Shown here: positions 8,328 through 18,100 of the stretch, in pieces
Layout: the number at the start of each line of letters is the position of its first letter
How positions within the stretch are numbered: the first letter of the stretch is position 1
NCBI GenBank assembly: GCA_900540735.1
Contig: UQHB01000001.1
Location: 85,934-149,933, forward strand
Direction of reading: 5' to 3'
Source of the DNA: an uncultured Megasphaera sp.
GTDB taxonomy: Bacteria; Bacillota; Negativicutes; Veillonellales; Megasphaeraceae
DNA: 64,000 nucleotides
Made by a program: the position numbers and the translations under genes
The notes under the pieces: model-generated
What the model was told of the DNA's origin: nothing
What the model saw: the letters and a program-made list of their open reading frames with translations, nothing else
Databases searched by the model: none

Positions 8328-11300
8328 TTACATGGCAAATAAATCGATTTGTTCGTCTTCCGGCAAGTCACCCAGGCAGCCTTCTTCAGCCATGACGTCA
8401 ATTAAGGTCTGGCCTACTTTACCGCGAATGCGCAGGTCTGCTTTGGAACTAAAGGGCTGCACGTCGCGCGCCGTTACGATTTGTTCGGCAACGCTTTCAC
8501 CAAGGCCGTCAATCGCCGTAAAGGGCGGTAAGATTTTACCATCGCGAATGGTAAATTTCGTAGCCGCCGAGTAACGCACGTCGACATTCATAAATTCATA
8601 GCCACGAAGGCTCATTTCCACAGCTAATTCTAGGGCTGAGTACAAGTCTTGTTCAATCTTCGATGCACTCTTCCCTTTCGCAGCAATTTCTTTCATGGCT
8701 TTTTGCTGGACTTCGAGGCCCCCAATCATAGCCGAGAGCTTGAAGGCCTTGGCGCGAATCGTAAAGAACGCTGCATAGTAAGCTAAAGGCTGATTGATTT
8801 TATACCACGCAATCCGGAAGGCCATCATAACGTAAGCTACAGCGTGGGCACGTGGGAAGAGATAGCCGATTTTATGGCACGAATCGATGAACCACTGCGG
8901 AATGTGTCCGGCTTTTAATTCCCCTTCGTAGTCCGTCGTCTTTTGGCCCAATTTATTAAGTTTGTCAATGCCCTTCCCTTTCCGGACGTTTTCCATGACT
9001 TTAAAGCTCGTTTTCGGCTTAATGTCATGTTGAATCAAATAGTTCATAATGTCGTCACGTGTGGAAATGGCTTCTTTTAAGGGCACTGTGCCGGACGTAA
9101 TGAGGTCTTGAGCATTATTCAGCCATACGTCAGTGCCATGGGAGAAACCGGAAATACGGACCAATTCAGAGAAGGTCTTCGGCTTCGTATCGACGAGCAT
9201 TTGCCGTACAAATTTCGTACCAAATTCGGGAATACCAAGACTGCCGACTTTGGAGCCGAGCATTTCCGGCGTAACACCGAGAGCTTTTGTAGAACTAAAG
9301 AGGCTCATCGTTTCGGGGTCATCAAAAGGAATGGTTGTCGCCTTGATGCCCGTCAAATCTTCGAGCATACGAATGACTGTCGGATCATCATGGCCAAGAA
9401 TATCGAGCTTAACCAGACGGCCTTCGATGGAGTGGTAATCGAAGTGGGTTGTAATGATACCGCTGTCTTTTTTATTAGCTGGGTACTGAACAGGCGTGAA
9501 ATGATGGACGTCCATATCGCGCGGAATAACCATGACACCACCTGGATGCTGACCAGTCGTACTCTTAACACCTGTGCAACCAGAGACGAGGCTGTTGACG
9601 TAGGCATCATTGACTTTAATACCCCGTTTTTCAGCCCATTTCATGACGTATCCGTAGGCCGTCTTGTCTTTGACCGCACCGATTGTACCGGCCCGGAAAA
9701 CGTTGTCTTTGCCAAAGAGTTCTTCTGTGTATTTATGGGCTTTCGGATGGTATTCGCCAGAGAAGTTGAGGTCAATATCTGGGACTTTATCGCCATCGAA
9801 GCCAAGGAAAATAGCAAAGGGAATATTATGGCCGTTCTTTAAGAGCGGCGTGCCGCACTTCGGGCACTTCTTATCGGGTAAGTCAAAGCCGCCGCCGTAT
9901 TCGCCTTTCGTAAAGAATTCACTATACTGGCAATGAGGGCATACGTAATGAGGCGGTAAAGGGTTAACTTCCGTAATGTCTGACATGGTTGCTACGAAGG
10001 ACGAACCAACGGAACCACGGGAGCCTACGAGGTAACCGTCATCATTGGAGTGTTTTACGAGCTTATGGGCGATGTAATACAACACGCCAAAGCCGTGGCC
10101 TAAAATAGATGTAAATTCTTCGGTCAACCGGTCTTCAACGACTTTCGGCAAGGGGTCGCCGTAGATTTCATGAGCTTTTTTGTAGCACATGTCTTTTAAG
10201 GCTTCTGACGAGCCGGCGATTTGCGGGAAATAGAGTGTTTCTTTTGGCACTGGTTTGACATCTTCAATCATATCGTTGACCTTGTTCGGGTTCGTAATAA
10301 CTACTTCCCGGGCTCTATCTTCGCCGAGGTAGGCAAATTCTTTGAGCATTTCGTCAGTCGTGCGCAAATACAATTCCGGTTGGTATTGGGCATCTTTAAA
10401 GCCTTTGCCGGTCATGAGGATTTCTCGGTAAATCTTATCTTCTGGATTCATGAAGTGGGCATCGCAAGTAGCACACGTCATTTTGCCCAAATCATCACCA
10501 AGCTTAACGATGGTGCGGTTAATATCGCGCAAGCCTTCATCGTCTTTGACATAGCCTTCGCGGACGAGGAAGCCGTTATTCGTAATCGGCTGGATTTCAA
10601 GATAATCGTAGTAGGCCGCAATCTTCTTTAATTCTTCATAAGGCAGCTTCTTTTGTACCATCGAGCGAATGAGTTCCCCTGCTTCGCAAGCCGAGCCTAA
10701 AATTAAACCTTCCCGATATTCGTTGAGCACAGCTCGAGGAATACGGGGACGGCCGCGGTAAATATATTTTAAATGGGAAATGCTGACGAGCTTGTAAAGG
10801 TTGCGGATACCGACTTGGTTCTTCGCCAAAATGATGATGTGATACGACGTGTTGATGTTGTCGTCAAAGAGATACCCTTCCATGCCGTAAATGACTTTCA
10901 CGTTATTCGTCTTATCTCGCGAAATTTCTTGTAATAACGGGAAAGACTGGACAACGCCATGGTCCGTTACGGCTACAGCCGGATGATGCCATTTTTTGAT
11001 GGTCTTAATGAGCTGCTTAACCGTAATGAGCGCATCCATATCACTCATGACCGTATGGAGATGGAGCTCCACTCGCGGCGTGGGGTTATTATCTTCCCGT
11101 TCAATCGTATCGCCTTGGTCGGTCATCAGGTCATATACATTTAAGACGTAATCATTTTGGTACGTATCGTATTGCACATCGCCGCGAACGCGGATGTACG
11201 CGCCTTTTTGTAAATTTTGGACGAGCCAGTCATACTCTTCTGGCGTCATACTGTTACGGCGACGGTATTTGCCGGAGCTTTTTGCTACGTCAATGAATTT

Positions 11301-11954
11301 TTTCGCTGCAATACCGTTCGTCTTGTCGGCCATTTGGAAGGTCAAGAGAATGCGCTTCGATTTTAGTTCACGAAATTCGACTTGGACCACTTTGCCGCGG
11401 AAGATAACGCCATTTCGTTCTTCTCCAAGGACATCGTTAATGGGCGTTACATCGCCTGTAAAGGACTTGCCAAGCCAGACTTTGCTATGTGCCGTCGTAC
11501 TACCGGAGCCTGATGATTTCGGACTTTCTTCAGCTGCTTTGCACGCTTTCTTATAGTCTTCGTCTTGCAAGACATCAGACGCGTCTTCATATAAATCATC
11601 GAGGTCGTCATAGCAATCTTCGTGCGGAATGTCGTAGCCTTCGAGGTCATCCACAGAAATATCGGCAATACTATTCAGTGGGTCGTCTTCAGGAATGTCT
11701 TCAAGGCCCATGTCACCACCATGATAGAGGGGCACTACAGCATGTTCGATTTGCACCTGTCCAGGGAGGGACAAATACTGCCGCACAGACTGGCGCAGTA
11801 CATCCAAATCAGACACAGCCTGTTCGGACTGGGTCTTGATGTGCCAACTATCGCCAGCAGGAGACGCGCAAATTTCTTCAATGCGCACGCGCTGGGATTT
11901 CGTAATGGGAATATATACGTCTTGCTTTGGAATTATATGCCAAACTTTCATCAT
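8328..11954 (-). CDS. polC: DNA polymerase III alpha subunit, PolC type, without embedded exonuclease
   Basis: 1208 aa (1207 if the second ATG at 11951 is used). It is the replicative polymerase of Firmicutes. An acidic linker (about 80-145), an OB domain (about 160-290), a PHP domain starting with V-E-L-H-L-H-T at 295, the Zn-type Cys set (C-P-H-C, C-P-K-C), the palm motif P-D-I-D-L-N-F-S, and the C-terminal fingers/HhH regions are in PolC order. B. subtilis PolC is about 1440 aa because a DEDD exonuclease sits inside the PHP domain; here the chain passes from K-V-I-Y-G-M-E-G (about 353-360) straight into the second PHP half within about 10 residues, so that domain is absent. Confidence 0.96.
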   Translation of the reverse strand: MMKVWHIIPKQDVYIPITKSQRVRIEEICASPAGDSWHIKTQSEQAVSDLDVLRQSVRQYLSLPGQVQIEHAVVPLYHGGDMGLEDIPEDDPLNSIADISVDDLEGYDIPHEDCYDDLDDLYEDASDVLQDEDYKKACKAAEESPKSSGSGSTTAHSKVWLGKSFTGDVTPINDVLGEERNGVIFRGKVVQVEFRELKSKRILLTFQMADKTNGIAAKKFIDVAKSSGKYRRRNSMTPEEYDWLVQNLQKGAYIRVRGDVQYDTYQNDYVLNVYDLMTDQGDTIEREDNNPTPRVELHLHTVMSDMDALITVKQLIKTIKKWHHPAVAVTDHGVVQSFPLLQEISRDKTNNVKVIYGMEGYLFDDNINTSYHIIILAKNQVGIRNLYKLVSISHLKYIYRGRPRIPRAVLNEYREGLILGSACEAGELIRSMVQKKLPYEELKKIAAYYDYLEIQPITNNGFLVREGYVKDDEGLRDINRTIVKLGDDLGKMTCATCDAHFMNPEDKIYREILMTGKGFKDAQYQPELYLRTTDEMLKEFAYLGEDRAREVVITNPNKVNDMIEDVKPVPKETLYFPQIAGSSEALKDMCYKKAHEIYGDPLPKVVEDRLTEEFTSILGHGFGVLYYIAHKLVKHSNDDGYLVGSRGSVGSSFVATMSDITEVNPLPPHYVCPHCQYSEFFTKGEYGGGFDLPDKKCPKCGTPLLKNGHNIPFAIFLGFDGDKVPDIDLNFSGEYHPKAHKYTEELFGKDNVFRAGTIGAVKDKTAYGYVMKWAEKRGIKVNDAYVNSLVSGCTGVKSTTGQHPGGVMVIPRDMDVHHFTPVQYPANKKDSGIITTHFDYHSIEGRLVKLDILGHDDPTVIRMLEDLTGIKATTIPFDDPETMSLFSSTKALGVTPEMLGSKVGSLGIPEFGTKFVRQMLVDTKPKTFSELVRISGFSHGTDVWLNNAQDLITSGTVPLKEAISTRDDIMNYLIQHDIKPKTSFKVMENVRKGKGIDKLNKLGQKTTDYEGELKAGHIPQWFIDSCHKIGYLFPRAHAVAYVMMAFRIAWYKINQPLAYYAAFFTIRAKAFKLSAMIGGLEVQQKAMKEIAAKGKSASKIEQDLYSALELAVEMSLRGYEFMNVDVRYSAATKFTIRDGKILPPFTAIDGLGESVAEQIVTARDVQPFSSKADLRIRGKVGQTLIDVMAEEGCLGDLPEDEQIDLFAM

Positions 11955-11981
11955 GCTTATCCTTTCGTCAAAAAGGAACCA

Positions 11982-13532
11982 CTATTCATCGTCACTATAG
12001 CCATCGTCGCCGCTATCATCAGCTGCTGCGTCATCAGACGAAGCTGCCGGAGCTACGGCTTCATACATGTCGTGCGGCGCATTGATGAGTGTATCTTGGG
12101 CTTCTAAGTCAGATGTTTGGACTGTTTCTTCTGCATCTGGCCCATTGGTCAAGATAATTTCATCGTTCGGTGCATAGTACGATTTAATATCATCACTATA
12201 TTTGTCACCATCAGCATATAAGACAGTCCGATGAATGACAATGTTGTGGCCGTCATACCCTTGCTGCTGTACCGTATCCTGCGTCACTTTGTCGTCGTGT
12301 TTATGAATGACTTTATGCGGTAAGTTAACCAGCCCTGCCGTTTGGAAGGTGACGCTCGCCAAATCAGCATGATTGCCTAAGATATACGTCGTAATCGTAT
12401 TCTTGCCGACGACTGTAAAAATATAGACAGGATGCGTAAAGGGATTAGTAAAGGCAAAATCAAGGGAATTATCCGCTACTGTTGCATCTAAGCCAACGGG
12501 AACATACGCTGCCGGTGCAAAGTGCGGGGCTCTGCTGGCAATGAATAAGCCAGCCCGTAAGGCCGCATTAAAGAGGGTTGTACTAACTTGGCACACACCG
12601 CCGCCTGCATCTGGTACGAGCTTGTTGTCAAAGTAGACCGGGGCATCTTTGTAGCCATTTTCTTTCGTCCGCAAGCCAATGTATTTGTTAAAGGAAAAAT
12701 CCGATTTAGCCGGGACGAGGGCTTTATTCAGCTTTTCTTGGGCTAATTTAATATTGTCGTTCCGGTCGGAATTAGAATCGTCAAAGTGGGTCGTGTAATA
12801 CGACAAGACATGGTCAATGTCTTTCAAATCTGCTGCTTTTACCTCCGCTTCTTGACGGCTGTCTTCCGGAATATCGACGGCATCTGTAGAGCCTTCATGG
12901 AGACGGTCGACAATGCGCGACTTGAGCGTATCTTTATTAATGACGATTTTATCCTTTTCTTTTTCAATGACTATATTGATATTATCTGCTGCCGGATGGA
13001 CATAGGCATTTTCCGGGTCTTTGCCGTATGTTTCGGCCATGTCATCAATGCGAGACTGTAATTTACTATCGTCTACCGTTAGGGCTAAGGGTACATTTTT
13101 GCCATACTGCAAGGTCGCAATGACATCAGCCACGCGATGCCACGGCGTGCCGCGGCGACCAGTCAAATACAATTCATTGCGGATGTACTGGGTATCGAAG
13201 GCCACATCCAGGTCATCTAAGTTGATGGTTTCATCCATGTCTTTGCCTGTCAGAGACATGGTTTTGCCTTTTATCTCATCTGCATGCTGAGCCAAATAGT
13301 CATCTATCTCAGCGTCTGACAGCTGCTGAATGGGTTGGCCATCGAGGGTGACCATCGCGTCCGCCCGGCTCTGAGCAGCAAAGAAACTACCAAAGCCAAC
13401 GAGGCACAAGGCCCCAATAGCAACCAAGGTATTTTGCATACGATGGGAATGTTCTTTTAAGCCGTGCTTTTCCCGATAGCGGCGGCGATACTCTTTCATC
13501 CGTTCTTTTCGTGCTTTCTTTTCTTCGTCCAA
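11982..13532 (-). CDS. VanW-family membrane-anchored cell-envelope protein
   Basis: About 516 aa. A very basic cytoplasmic tail (first 30 residues) is followed by one transmembrane helix (about 35-53), a long extracytoplasmic region, and the VanW domain with D-F-S-F-N-K-Y-I-G and the signature G-G-G-V-C-Q-V-S-T-T-L-F-N-A-A. VanW proteins occur in Gram-positive envelopes, and some peptidoglycan-binding variants exist; the enzymatic role is unsettled. The tail is a disordered acidic Asp/Ser/Ala-rich stretch. Both a TTG at 13538 and one at 13532 are possible; 13532 has the better-spaced AGGG. It lies between holA and polC. Confidence 0.85.
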   Translation of the reverse strand: MDEEKKARKERMKEYRRRYREKHGLKEHSHRMQNTLVAIGALCLVGFGSFFAAQSRADAMVTLDGQPIQQLSDAEIDDYLAQHADEIKGKTMSLTGKDMDETINLDDLDVAFDTQYIRNELYLTGRRGTPWHRVADVIATLQYGKNVPLALTVDDSKLQSRIDDMAETYGKDPENAYVHPAADNINIVIEKEKDKIVINKDTLKSRIVDRLHEGSTDAVDIPEDSRQEAEVKAADLKDIDHVLSYYTTHFDDSNSDRNDNIKLAQEKLNKALVPAKSDFSFNKYIGLRTKENGYKDAPVYFDNKLVPDAGGGVCQVSTTLFNAALRAGLFIASRAPHFAPAAYVPVGLDATVADNSLDFAFTNPFTHPVYIFTVVGKNTITTYILGNHADLASVTFQTAGLVNLPHKVIHKHDDKVTQDTVQQQGYDGHNIVIHRTVLYADGDKYSDDIKSYYAPNDEIILTNGPDAEETVQTSDLEAQDTLINAPHDMYEAVAPAASSDDAAADDSGDDGYSDDE

Positions 13533-13541
13533 GATCAAACC

Positions 13542-14561
13542 CTACTTTCGCTGGCTGCAATACAAGCAAATGAGCGGTGCCATATCAAGTGGCGAGGCCG
13601 TTCCTCTGCGAATATTGAGCTGTAATGTAAAGATGTCCTCTAACACCTGTTGTAACTCTTCTATTTTCCAATAAGATACGACTTTTTGCAAGTGGAATAA
13701 GACATATTTTACGCTGCGACCTTTATTAATGGTCTGCATGACGCTTTCGATTTGCCGCGGGCCCATGTTCGCCTGCTTTAATTCCTTATATGCTAAGAGC
13801 AGCCGCAGCCTTGAAAGCATGTAGCCCGTGCTCTTTAAAAAGACATCTTGTTTGCCAAAGAGGCTTTCTAAAAAGGGAATGACTTTAGCTCCGTCGCGGC
13901 GCAAAAAATAATCCATAAAAGTAAAAAGATTTTTTTCTGTCGTTCCTGCAAATAACTCTTGCACATCAGCCACGTCGATTTGGGTCTGCTCATCAGGTAC
14001 AGTAATGCAGAGCTTATTGAGTTCCGAGAAGACGTAAAGCAAAGATATTTCACTCCACGTCTGAAAGAGGCCGCGCAAGTATTGGCTTGCCTGCCCTGTT
14101 AGGTACTTCCCTTGCTTTCCTAAATAGTCTTCTACGTAGGGCATAATATTTTTTTCTGTCACTGCGTCACCGCAAATGACCTCAGCTAAAGGCTTAATCT
14201 TCTTGAAAAATGCACAGCCCGTATCGAGATTGCCCTTCATAAAGAACAAGAGGCCCGTATCTTCCGGCAAGTGCTCGACCTTCTTCAGGAACCACATCTC
14301 GTCTTTGGAGAGCTTGCTCCGCGAACGGCCCCCTCGTTTGATTGGTAAAAAGGGGCAATCGTACCAGACTGTCAGGCTACCGCTGCCAAATAGGCTCGTC
14401 CCTTCGAGAGATTCGACGACCGTTGCCGTGACCGCATCTTTCTGAAAGGTCTGGACGGGCACATCGTCACCGCAAAGGTTTTGAAAATGACGGAAAAATT
14501 TCCGCTTCCCTTCTTCCATCAAGTACGGCTCTGTGCCATATATAATTGTAATTGATTTCAA
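13542..14561 (-). CDS. holA: DNA polymerase III delta subunit
   Basis: 339 aa, normal for the clamp-loader delta subunit, which opens the beta sliding clamp. The N-terminal Y-G-T-E-P-Y-L segment, the T-S-L-F-G-S-G-S-L motif near 55 and the C-terminal L-R-L-L-L-A-Y-K-E-L-K helix near 270 fit the HolA family. The start is TTG overlapping the comEC stop (TTGA). The order comEA-comEC-holA is a common Firmicute arrangement, which supports the call. Confidence 0.92.
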   Translation of the reverse strand: MKSITIIYGTEPYLMEEGKRKFFRHFQNLCGDDVPVQTFQKDAVTATVVESLEGTSLFGSGSLTVWYDCPFLPIKRGGRSRSKLSKDEMWFLKKVEHLPEDTGLLFFMKGNLDTGCAFFKKIKPLAEVICGDAVTEKNIMPYVEDYLGKQGKYLTGQASQYLRGLFQTWSEISLLYVFSELNKLCITVPDEQTQIDVADVQELFAGTTEKNLFTFMDYFLRRDGAKVIPFLESLFGKQDVFLKSTGYMLSRLRLLLAYKELKQANMGPRQIESVMQTINKGRSVKYVLFHLQKVVSYWKIEELQQVLEDIFTLQLNIRRGTASPLDMAPLICLYCSQRK

Positions 14562-16684
14562 TACCGTTCACCACCATAGGTGCGAAATATCCACGTTCCC
14601 TGCCGATAGATGCCTGTAATCTGCCCATCTCGTTGCGGCGAAAAGACGGGAATGTCGAGGACTTCTGCCTGTTCTAGCCACTCCGTGTAGACCTCACTAG
14701 CCCGTCCCGTTTTTCCGTGCACAATCAAAGCACTCGCATTTTGCGGAAACTGGTGGTCTTTCCATCTCGTAAGCGTCCTCAGTTCTAAACAGCCAGTCTT
14801 GGGCCATGGGCCTTGGGGATTCGTCTCATACAAAATATACGGCATATCCCCTTGCACAACGGTCACCGGTAGAGACGATGATTCGTACTGAATCGGCGAA
14901 TCAATGGAAAACTTTGCTGCAAGCTGACTTCCCGTATGCGCTGCTTTATGGCCAGTGACCGTACAGCCAGTGAGTCGAAAGATGCCGTGATACTGCAAGG
15001 CTGGTGTCAAAACGACAGACGCTTGTTCTGGATTAGACCATTCGGACTTATTATACCATACATAAGAAGATTTATCAGGAAATATGACGCACATTGCGCG
15101 GTCATTGCCTACATCAAAAATAAAAACTTTCGCATCTTCTTGCTCGTAATAGGACCAAAGGATGCCGCCTAAGGCGAGACAGCACGCTGTAAATCGCAAG
15201 GGCCTTCCCCAATGCCGAGGCACGAACCAACTACCAATAGCCAGATACCAAGAGAGACTATACCAAATTGGCATAGCTCCGACCCAATAGCGGCTATACG
15301 GCAAGGACGCTAAAAAGTCGTTCCCTGTCAAAGCTATATCCAGTAATACCCCGACACCGTACAAGATGCCTTCTGCTACTAGGGGAACGACGACACTTAC
15401 GAGTGATGCCGCTAGGCCAAGCATAATGACTATATCTAAGACCGGTGCCACCGTGACATTTGCTAAGACCGTGTACACAGGTAAGGCAAAAAAATTGGCA
15501 CAAATCAAAGGCAAGACTAAGGCTTGCGCACACAAACACACGCCTAAAGCATTGCGTAAAAAGGTCGGGAGAAACTGAATATACGGCACCAAGCGCGGCT
15601 GCAAGAGGACAATCCCGGCAGACGCACCGCAGGACAAGCGAAAACTAAGGTCATAAACCAAATAGGGACTATAGAGCAACATCCCTAACATAGCCACCCC
15701 TAAGGCATGATAACTAAGATAGCTCCGTTCTGCTGTCAAACTATACGCTGCGACGAGCCCCATCACAGCCGAGCGAACGACAGGTGCTGTAAATTCGGCC
15801 ATGGCCCCATAAGCTAAAACGAAGACGAGGGAAACTGCAAAGAGTGACCGTTGCTGCAGTCCCAGAGCCTTGCCTAGGAGCTGTATCACCGAAAGGAGTA
15901 GTGCCATATGCGAGCCTGACACAGACAAAATATGAATGAGCCCAGTAGTACTAAAACTCTCAATGACAGCTGGCGGTATATCTTCGTAATGGCCGCCAAA
16001 TAAAAGACTACTTAAAATATGGGCTTGGTCGTCACGGAGCACTGTTTTATACGTATTCGTAAGGCTCTCGCGCAGGCGATGCACGACAGCCTGCCACCCT
16101 TGCGGCTCGCCTAATCGCTGCACACTGCCCGACTCATCACTGTAGGCCTTGAGAAATATCTCTTGTTCCCGATCACGATGAAGGCTGTCATACATGCCGT
16201 CGTTACGATAGTACGTAATCTCTTTTAGTGTCCCTGTAAATTGAATCGGTGTCTGTGGTACTAAGGCTTCATCTTGCGGCACAGTCAAATAGATACAGCC
16301 CTCCATGGGCCGCCAAAGGCCATCATCTTCATAGGCAAAGGCTGTACTGGCCACGACATAACGGGCCATCATTCCCTTTTCCGTCATAAAGGCTCGTTTT
16401 TCCGTAACAATTTTACCTTGCATGACGACCTTAGCGTTGGCTAAATAATGGGGCAATGCCTCATATTGTCTCATGGCCCACTCCATGCGCCCTATGCCCA
16501 AGGCTCCGGCACAGACGATAAGACCCACAGCCAGCCATATGCGCCCGTAACGACTGCCATAGACGAGTAAACCGACCGCAGCGATTCCTAATACCAGCCC
16601 CAGCCATAGAGGCAGTATACCGCTTTCGCGCCCCATCATGGCTAGACCACAACAGACAGCCCCTAAGAGGGCAATGTAGGTCAT
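14558..16684 (-). CDS. comEC: ComEC/Rec2-family DNA uptake channel, degenerate C-terminal MBL domain
   Basis: 708 aa polytopic membrane protein. Order: N-terminal hydrophobic pair plus an OB-like extracellular domain (to about 230), the competence core with the G-L-I-H-I-L-S-V-S-G-S-H motif near 245-256 and multiple helices, then a soluble C-terminal part from about 515. In many ComEC proteins the C-terminal part is a metallo-beta-lactamase-like nuclease with H-x-H-x-D-H; here it starts F-I-F-D-V-G-N-D but no such motif is seen. The start overlaps the comEA stop (ATGA). Its role is import of single-stranded DNA during transformation. Confidence 0.93.
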   Translation of the reverse strand: MTYIALLGAVCCGLAMMGRESGILPLWLGLVLGIAAVGLLVYGSRYGRIWLAVGLIVCAGALGIGRMEWAMRQYEALPHYLANAKVVMQGKIVTEKRAFMTEKGMMARYVVASTAFAYEDDGLWRPMEGCIYLTVPQDEALVPQTPIQFTGTLKEITYYRNDGMYDSLHRDREQEIFLKAYSDESGSVQRLGEPQGWQAVVHRLRESLTNTYKTVLRDDQAHILSSLLFGGHYEDIPPAVIESFSTTGLIHILSVSGSHMALLLSVIQLLGKALGLQQRSLFAVSLVFVLAYGAMAEFTAPVVRSAVMGLVAAYSLTAERSYLSYHALGVAMLGMLLYSPYLVYDLSFRLSCGASAGIVLLQPRLVPYIQFLPTFLRNALGVCLCAQALVLPLICANFFALPVYTVLANVTVAPVLDIVIMLGLAASLVSVVVPLVAEGILYGVGVLLDIALTGNDFLASLPYSRYWVGAMPIWYSLSWYLAIGSWFVPRHWGRPLRFTACCLALGGILWSYYEQEDAKVFIFDVGNDRAMCVIFPDKSSYVWYNKSEWSNPEQASVVLTPALQYHGIFRLTGCTVTGHKAAHTGSQLAAKFSIDSPIQYESSSLPVTVVQGDMPYILYETNPQGPWPKTGCLELRTLTRWKDHQFPQNASALIVHGKTGRASEVYTEWLEQAEVLDIPVFSPQRDGQITGIYRQGTWIFRTYGGERY

Positions 16685-17217
16685 ACTTTCACCTTATCTT
16701 TGAGCTCTGCAAATTTCGCCGGGCCAATGCCTTTGACTTGCTGCAACTCTTCAATAGCCGAAAAAGCTCCCTTTTCTTGGCGGTACTCGACGATTCGCTT
16801 GGCCATAGCCGGGCCAATACCGGGTAATTCGGTCAATTTCTTTTCATCTGCTTGGTTGAGGGAAATTAAGCCATCCTCTTCTACATGCACTGCTGGTACA
16901 CCGGCTAGATCATAGGGAATATGAATGTGCTGCCCATCGATGATAGATTCTGCTAAATTGACAGCACTGGCATCGCCGTAGGCAACGACGTTGCCAGCAG
17001 CGGCAATGGCTTCACCAGCACGGACAGGTTCGGGAAAAGAATAGAGTCCCGGTTTTGCGACGGCTCCTGTAACATATACATAATAGGGCTGCGCCATTGG
17101 TTCCGTCAGCGTTTCTACGACGACTGGCTTTGCCTCATCCGATACAGCAAAAAACGTATCGTAACACCACCAACATAGAGATAAAAGGAATATTCCGAGT
17201 AATAATTTCCGTTTCAT
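16681..17217 (-). CDS. comEA: ComEA DNA receptor
   Basis: 178 aa. An N-terminal signal anchor (about 3-20), an SLBB domain (about 47-100, with V-Y-V-T-G-A-V-A-K-P-G) and a C-terminal pair of helix-hairpin-helix motifs (G-I-G-P-A-M-A-K-R-I and G-I-G-P-A-K-F-A-E) that bind DNA. This is the complete ComEA architecture. It overlaps comEC by four bases and starts after AGGAGG; with comEC and sigH elsewhere in the window it suggests a retained transformation apparatus. Confidence 0.95.
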   Translation of the reverse strand: MKRKLLLGIFLLSLCWWCYDTFFAVSDEAKPVVVETLTEPMAQPYYVYVTGAVAKPGLYSFPEPVRAGEAIAAAGNVVAYGDASAVNLAESIIDGQHIHIPYDLAGVPAVHVEEDGLISLNQADEKKLTELPGIGPAMAKRIVEYRQEKGAFSAIEELQQVKGIGPAKFAELKDKVKV

Positions 17218-17347
17218 TTGCCTGCCTCCTTACGAAATAGTTTCTCTTGTCCCCTTTCGCCGCGCACCATTGCCCTTCCTGCTCTATCTACAAACTTCAT
17301 ATATGCCTCGATTTCTCTTCAGTTTCCCTTCATTTTTCGTCTGTTAA

Positions 17348-17376
17348 TTGCTTTTTTGCCCTATCTGTGATACATT
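17348..17376 (+). promoter_or_regulatory. Promoter of the flavodoxin-like gene
   Basis: TTGCTT (17348-17353) and TACATT (17371-17376) with a 17-base spacer, upstream of a palindrome and an AGGAGG. Confidence 0.5.
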
Positions 17377-17383
17377 GTAAGCA

Positions 17384-17397
17384 GTACGAATCCGTAC
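17384..17397 (+). promoter_or_regulatory. Possible operator palindrome
   Basis: GTACG-AATC-CGTAC lies just downstream of the -10 box; a further GTAC follows a few bases later. GTAC half-sites are typical of HxlR/MarR-type redox-sensing repressors that often control flavodoxin-like oxidoreductases; the regulator itself is not in the window. Confidence 0.4.
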
Positions 17398-17427
17398 CGA
17401 AACAGTACATAAAAGGAGGAACTTCCT

Positions 17428-17991
17428 ATGAAAGTTATCTTGTTAAATGGCAGCCGCCGTGAAAAAGGCTGCACCTATACAGCCCTCTCAGTCGTTGCCG
17501 ATGCCTTAAAAGCAGATGGTATTGATACGGAAATCATTCACGCTGTCCCGACAGATGATGTCGTCGCTGCTGCAGCTGCGAAAATCAAAGAAGCAGACGG
17601 TGTCGTCATCGGTTCGCCTGTCTACTGGGCTTCGCCGTCCGGTGAAATCGTAACCTTCCTCGACAAGCTCGCTGGCACTGCCGGTGCTGCGTTAGTACAC
17701 AAAGTCGGTGCTATCGTTGCCTCTGCTCGTCGCGGTGGCACAACGGCAACGCTCGACGTGCTCGCTAAATACATTGAATATCATCAAATGGTCATGGCTA
17801 CGTCTAACTACTGGACTATGGTCCATGGCAATACGCCTGCAGAAGTACAGGAAGACAAAGAAGGATTGCAGATTATGCGTACCCTTGGCCACAACATGGC
17901 TTGGATTATAAAATGTATTGAAGCTGGGAAACAAGACGGTATCAATCCGCCTGCAACAGAAGCCAAAATCATGACCAGTTTCATTCGTTAA
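17428..17991 (+). CDS. NADPH-dependent FMN reductase / flavodoxin-like protein
   Basis: 187 aa. The N-terminal L-N-G-S-R-R-E-K-G-C-T-Y-T is the FMN phosphate-binding loop, and G-S-P-V-Y-W-A-S-P-S at about 70 is the second flavin loop. Members reduce FMN or quinones with NAD(P)H; a Cys at the loop (residue about 14) is typical of the iron-sulfur-flavoprotein branch, but no cluster-binding Cys set is seen. It has its own promoter with a palindrome and a terminator, so it is a single-gene unit, possibly redox-induced. Confidence 0.88.
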   Translation: MKVILLNGSRREKGCTYTALSVVADALKADGIDTEIIHAVPTDDVVAAAAAKIKEADGVVIGSPVYWASPSGEIVTFLDKLAGTAGAALVHKVGAIVASARRGGTTATLDVLAKYIEYHQMVMATSNYWTMVHGNTPAEVQEDKEGLQIMRTLGHNMAWIIKCIEAGKQDGINPPATEAKIMTSFIR

Positions 17992-18005
17992 GAATAGAAT
18001 ATGGC

Positions 18006-18053
18006 AAAGACTCATATCATGAAGACAAATTGTCTCTATGGTACTGAGTCTTT
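18006..18053 (+). terminator. Terminator after the flavodoxin-like gene
   Basis: aaagactca/tgagtcttt outer stem with an inner gagaca/tgtctc-type stem, ending in TTTTG. Confidence 0.75.
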
Positions 18054-18100
18054 TGTTATATAATATATGTAGTGTGTAGTGATTTTTAAGGAGGGGTATT

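Noticed and set aside
9108..9842. A 244-codon plus-strand frame inside polC
   Set aside because: Antisense shadow of a strongly conserved gene; codon pattern follows the minus-strand gene.
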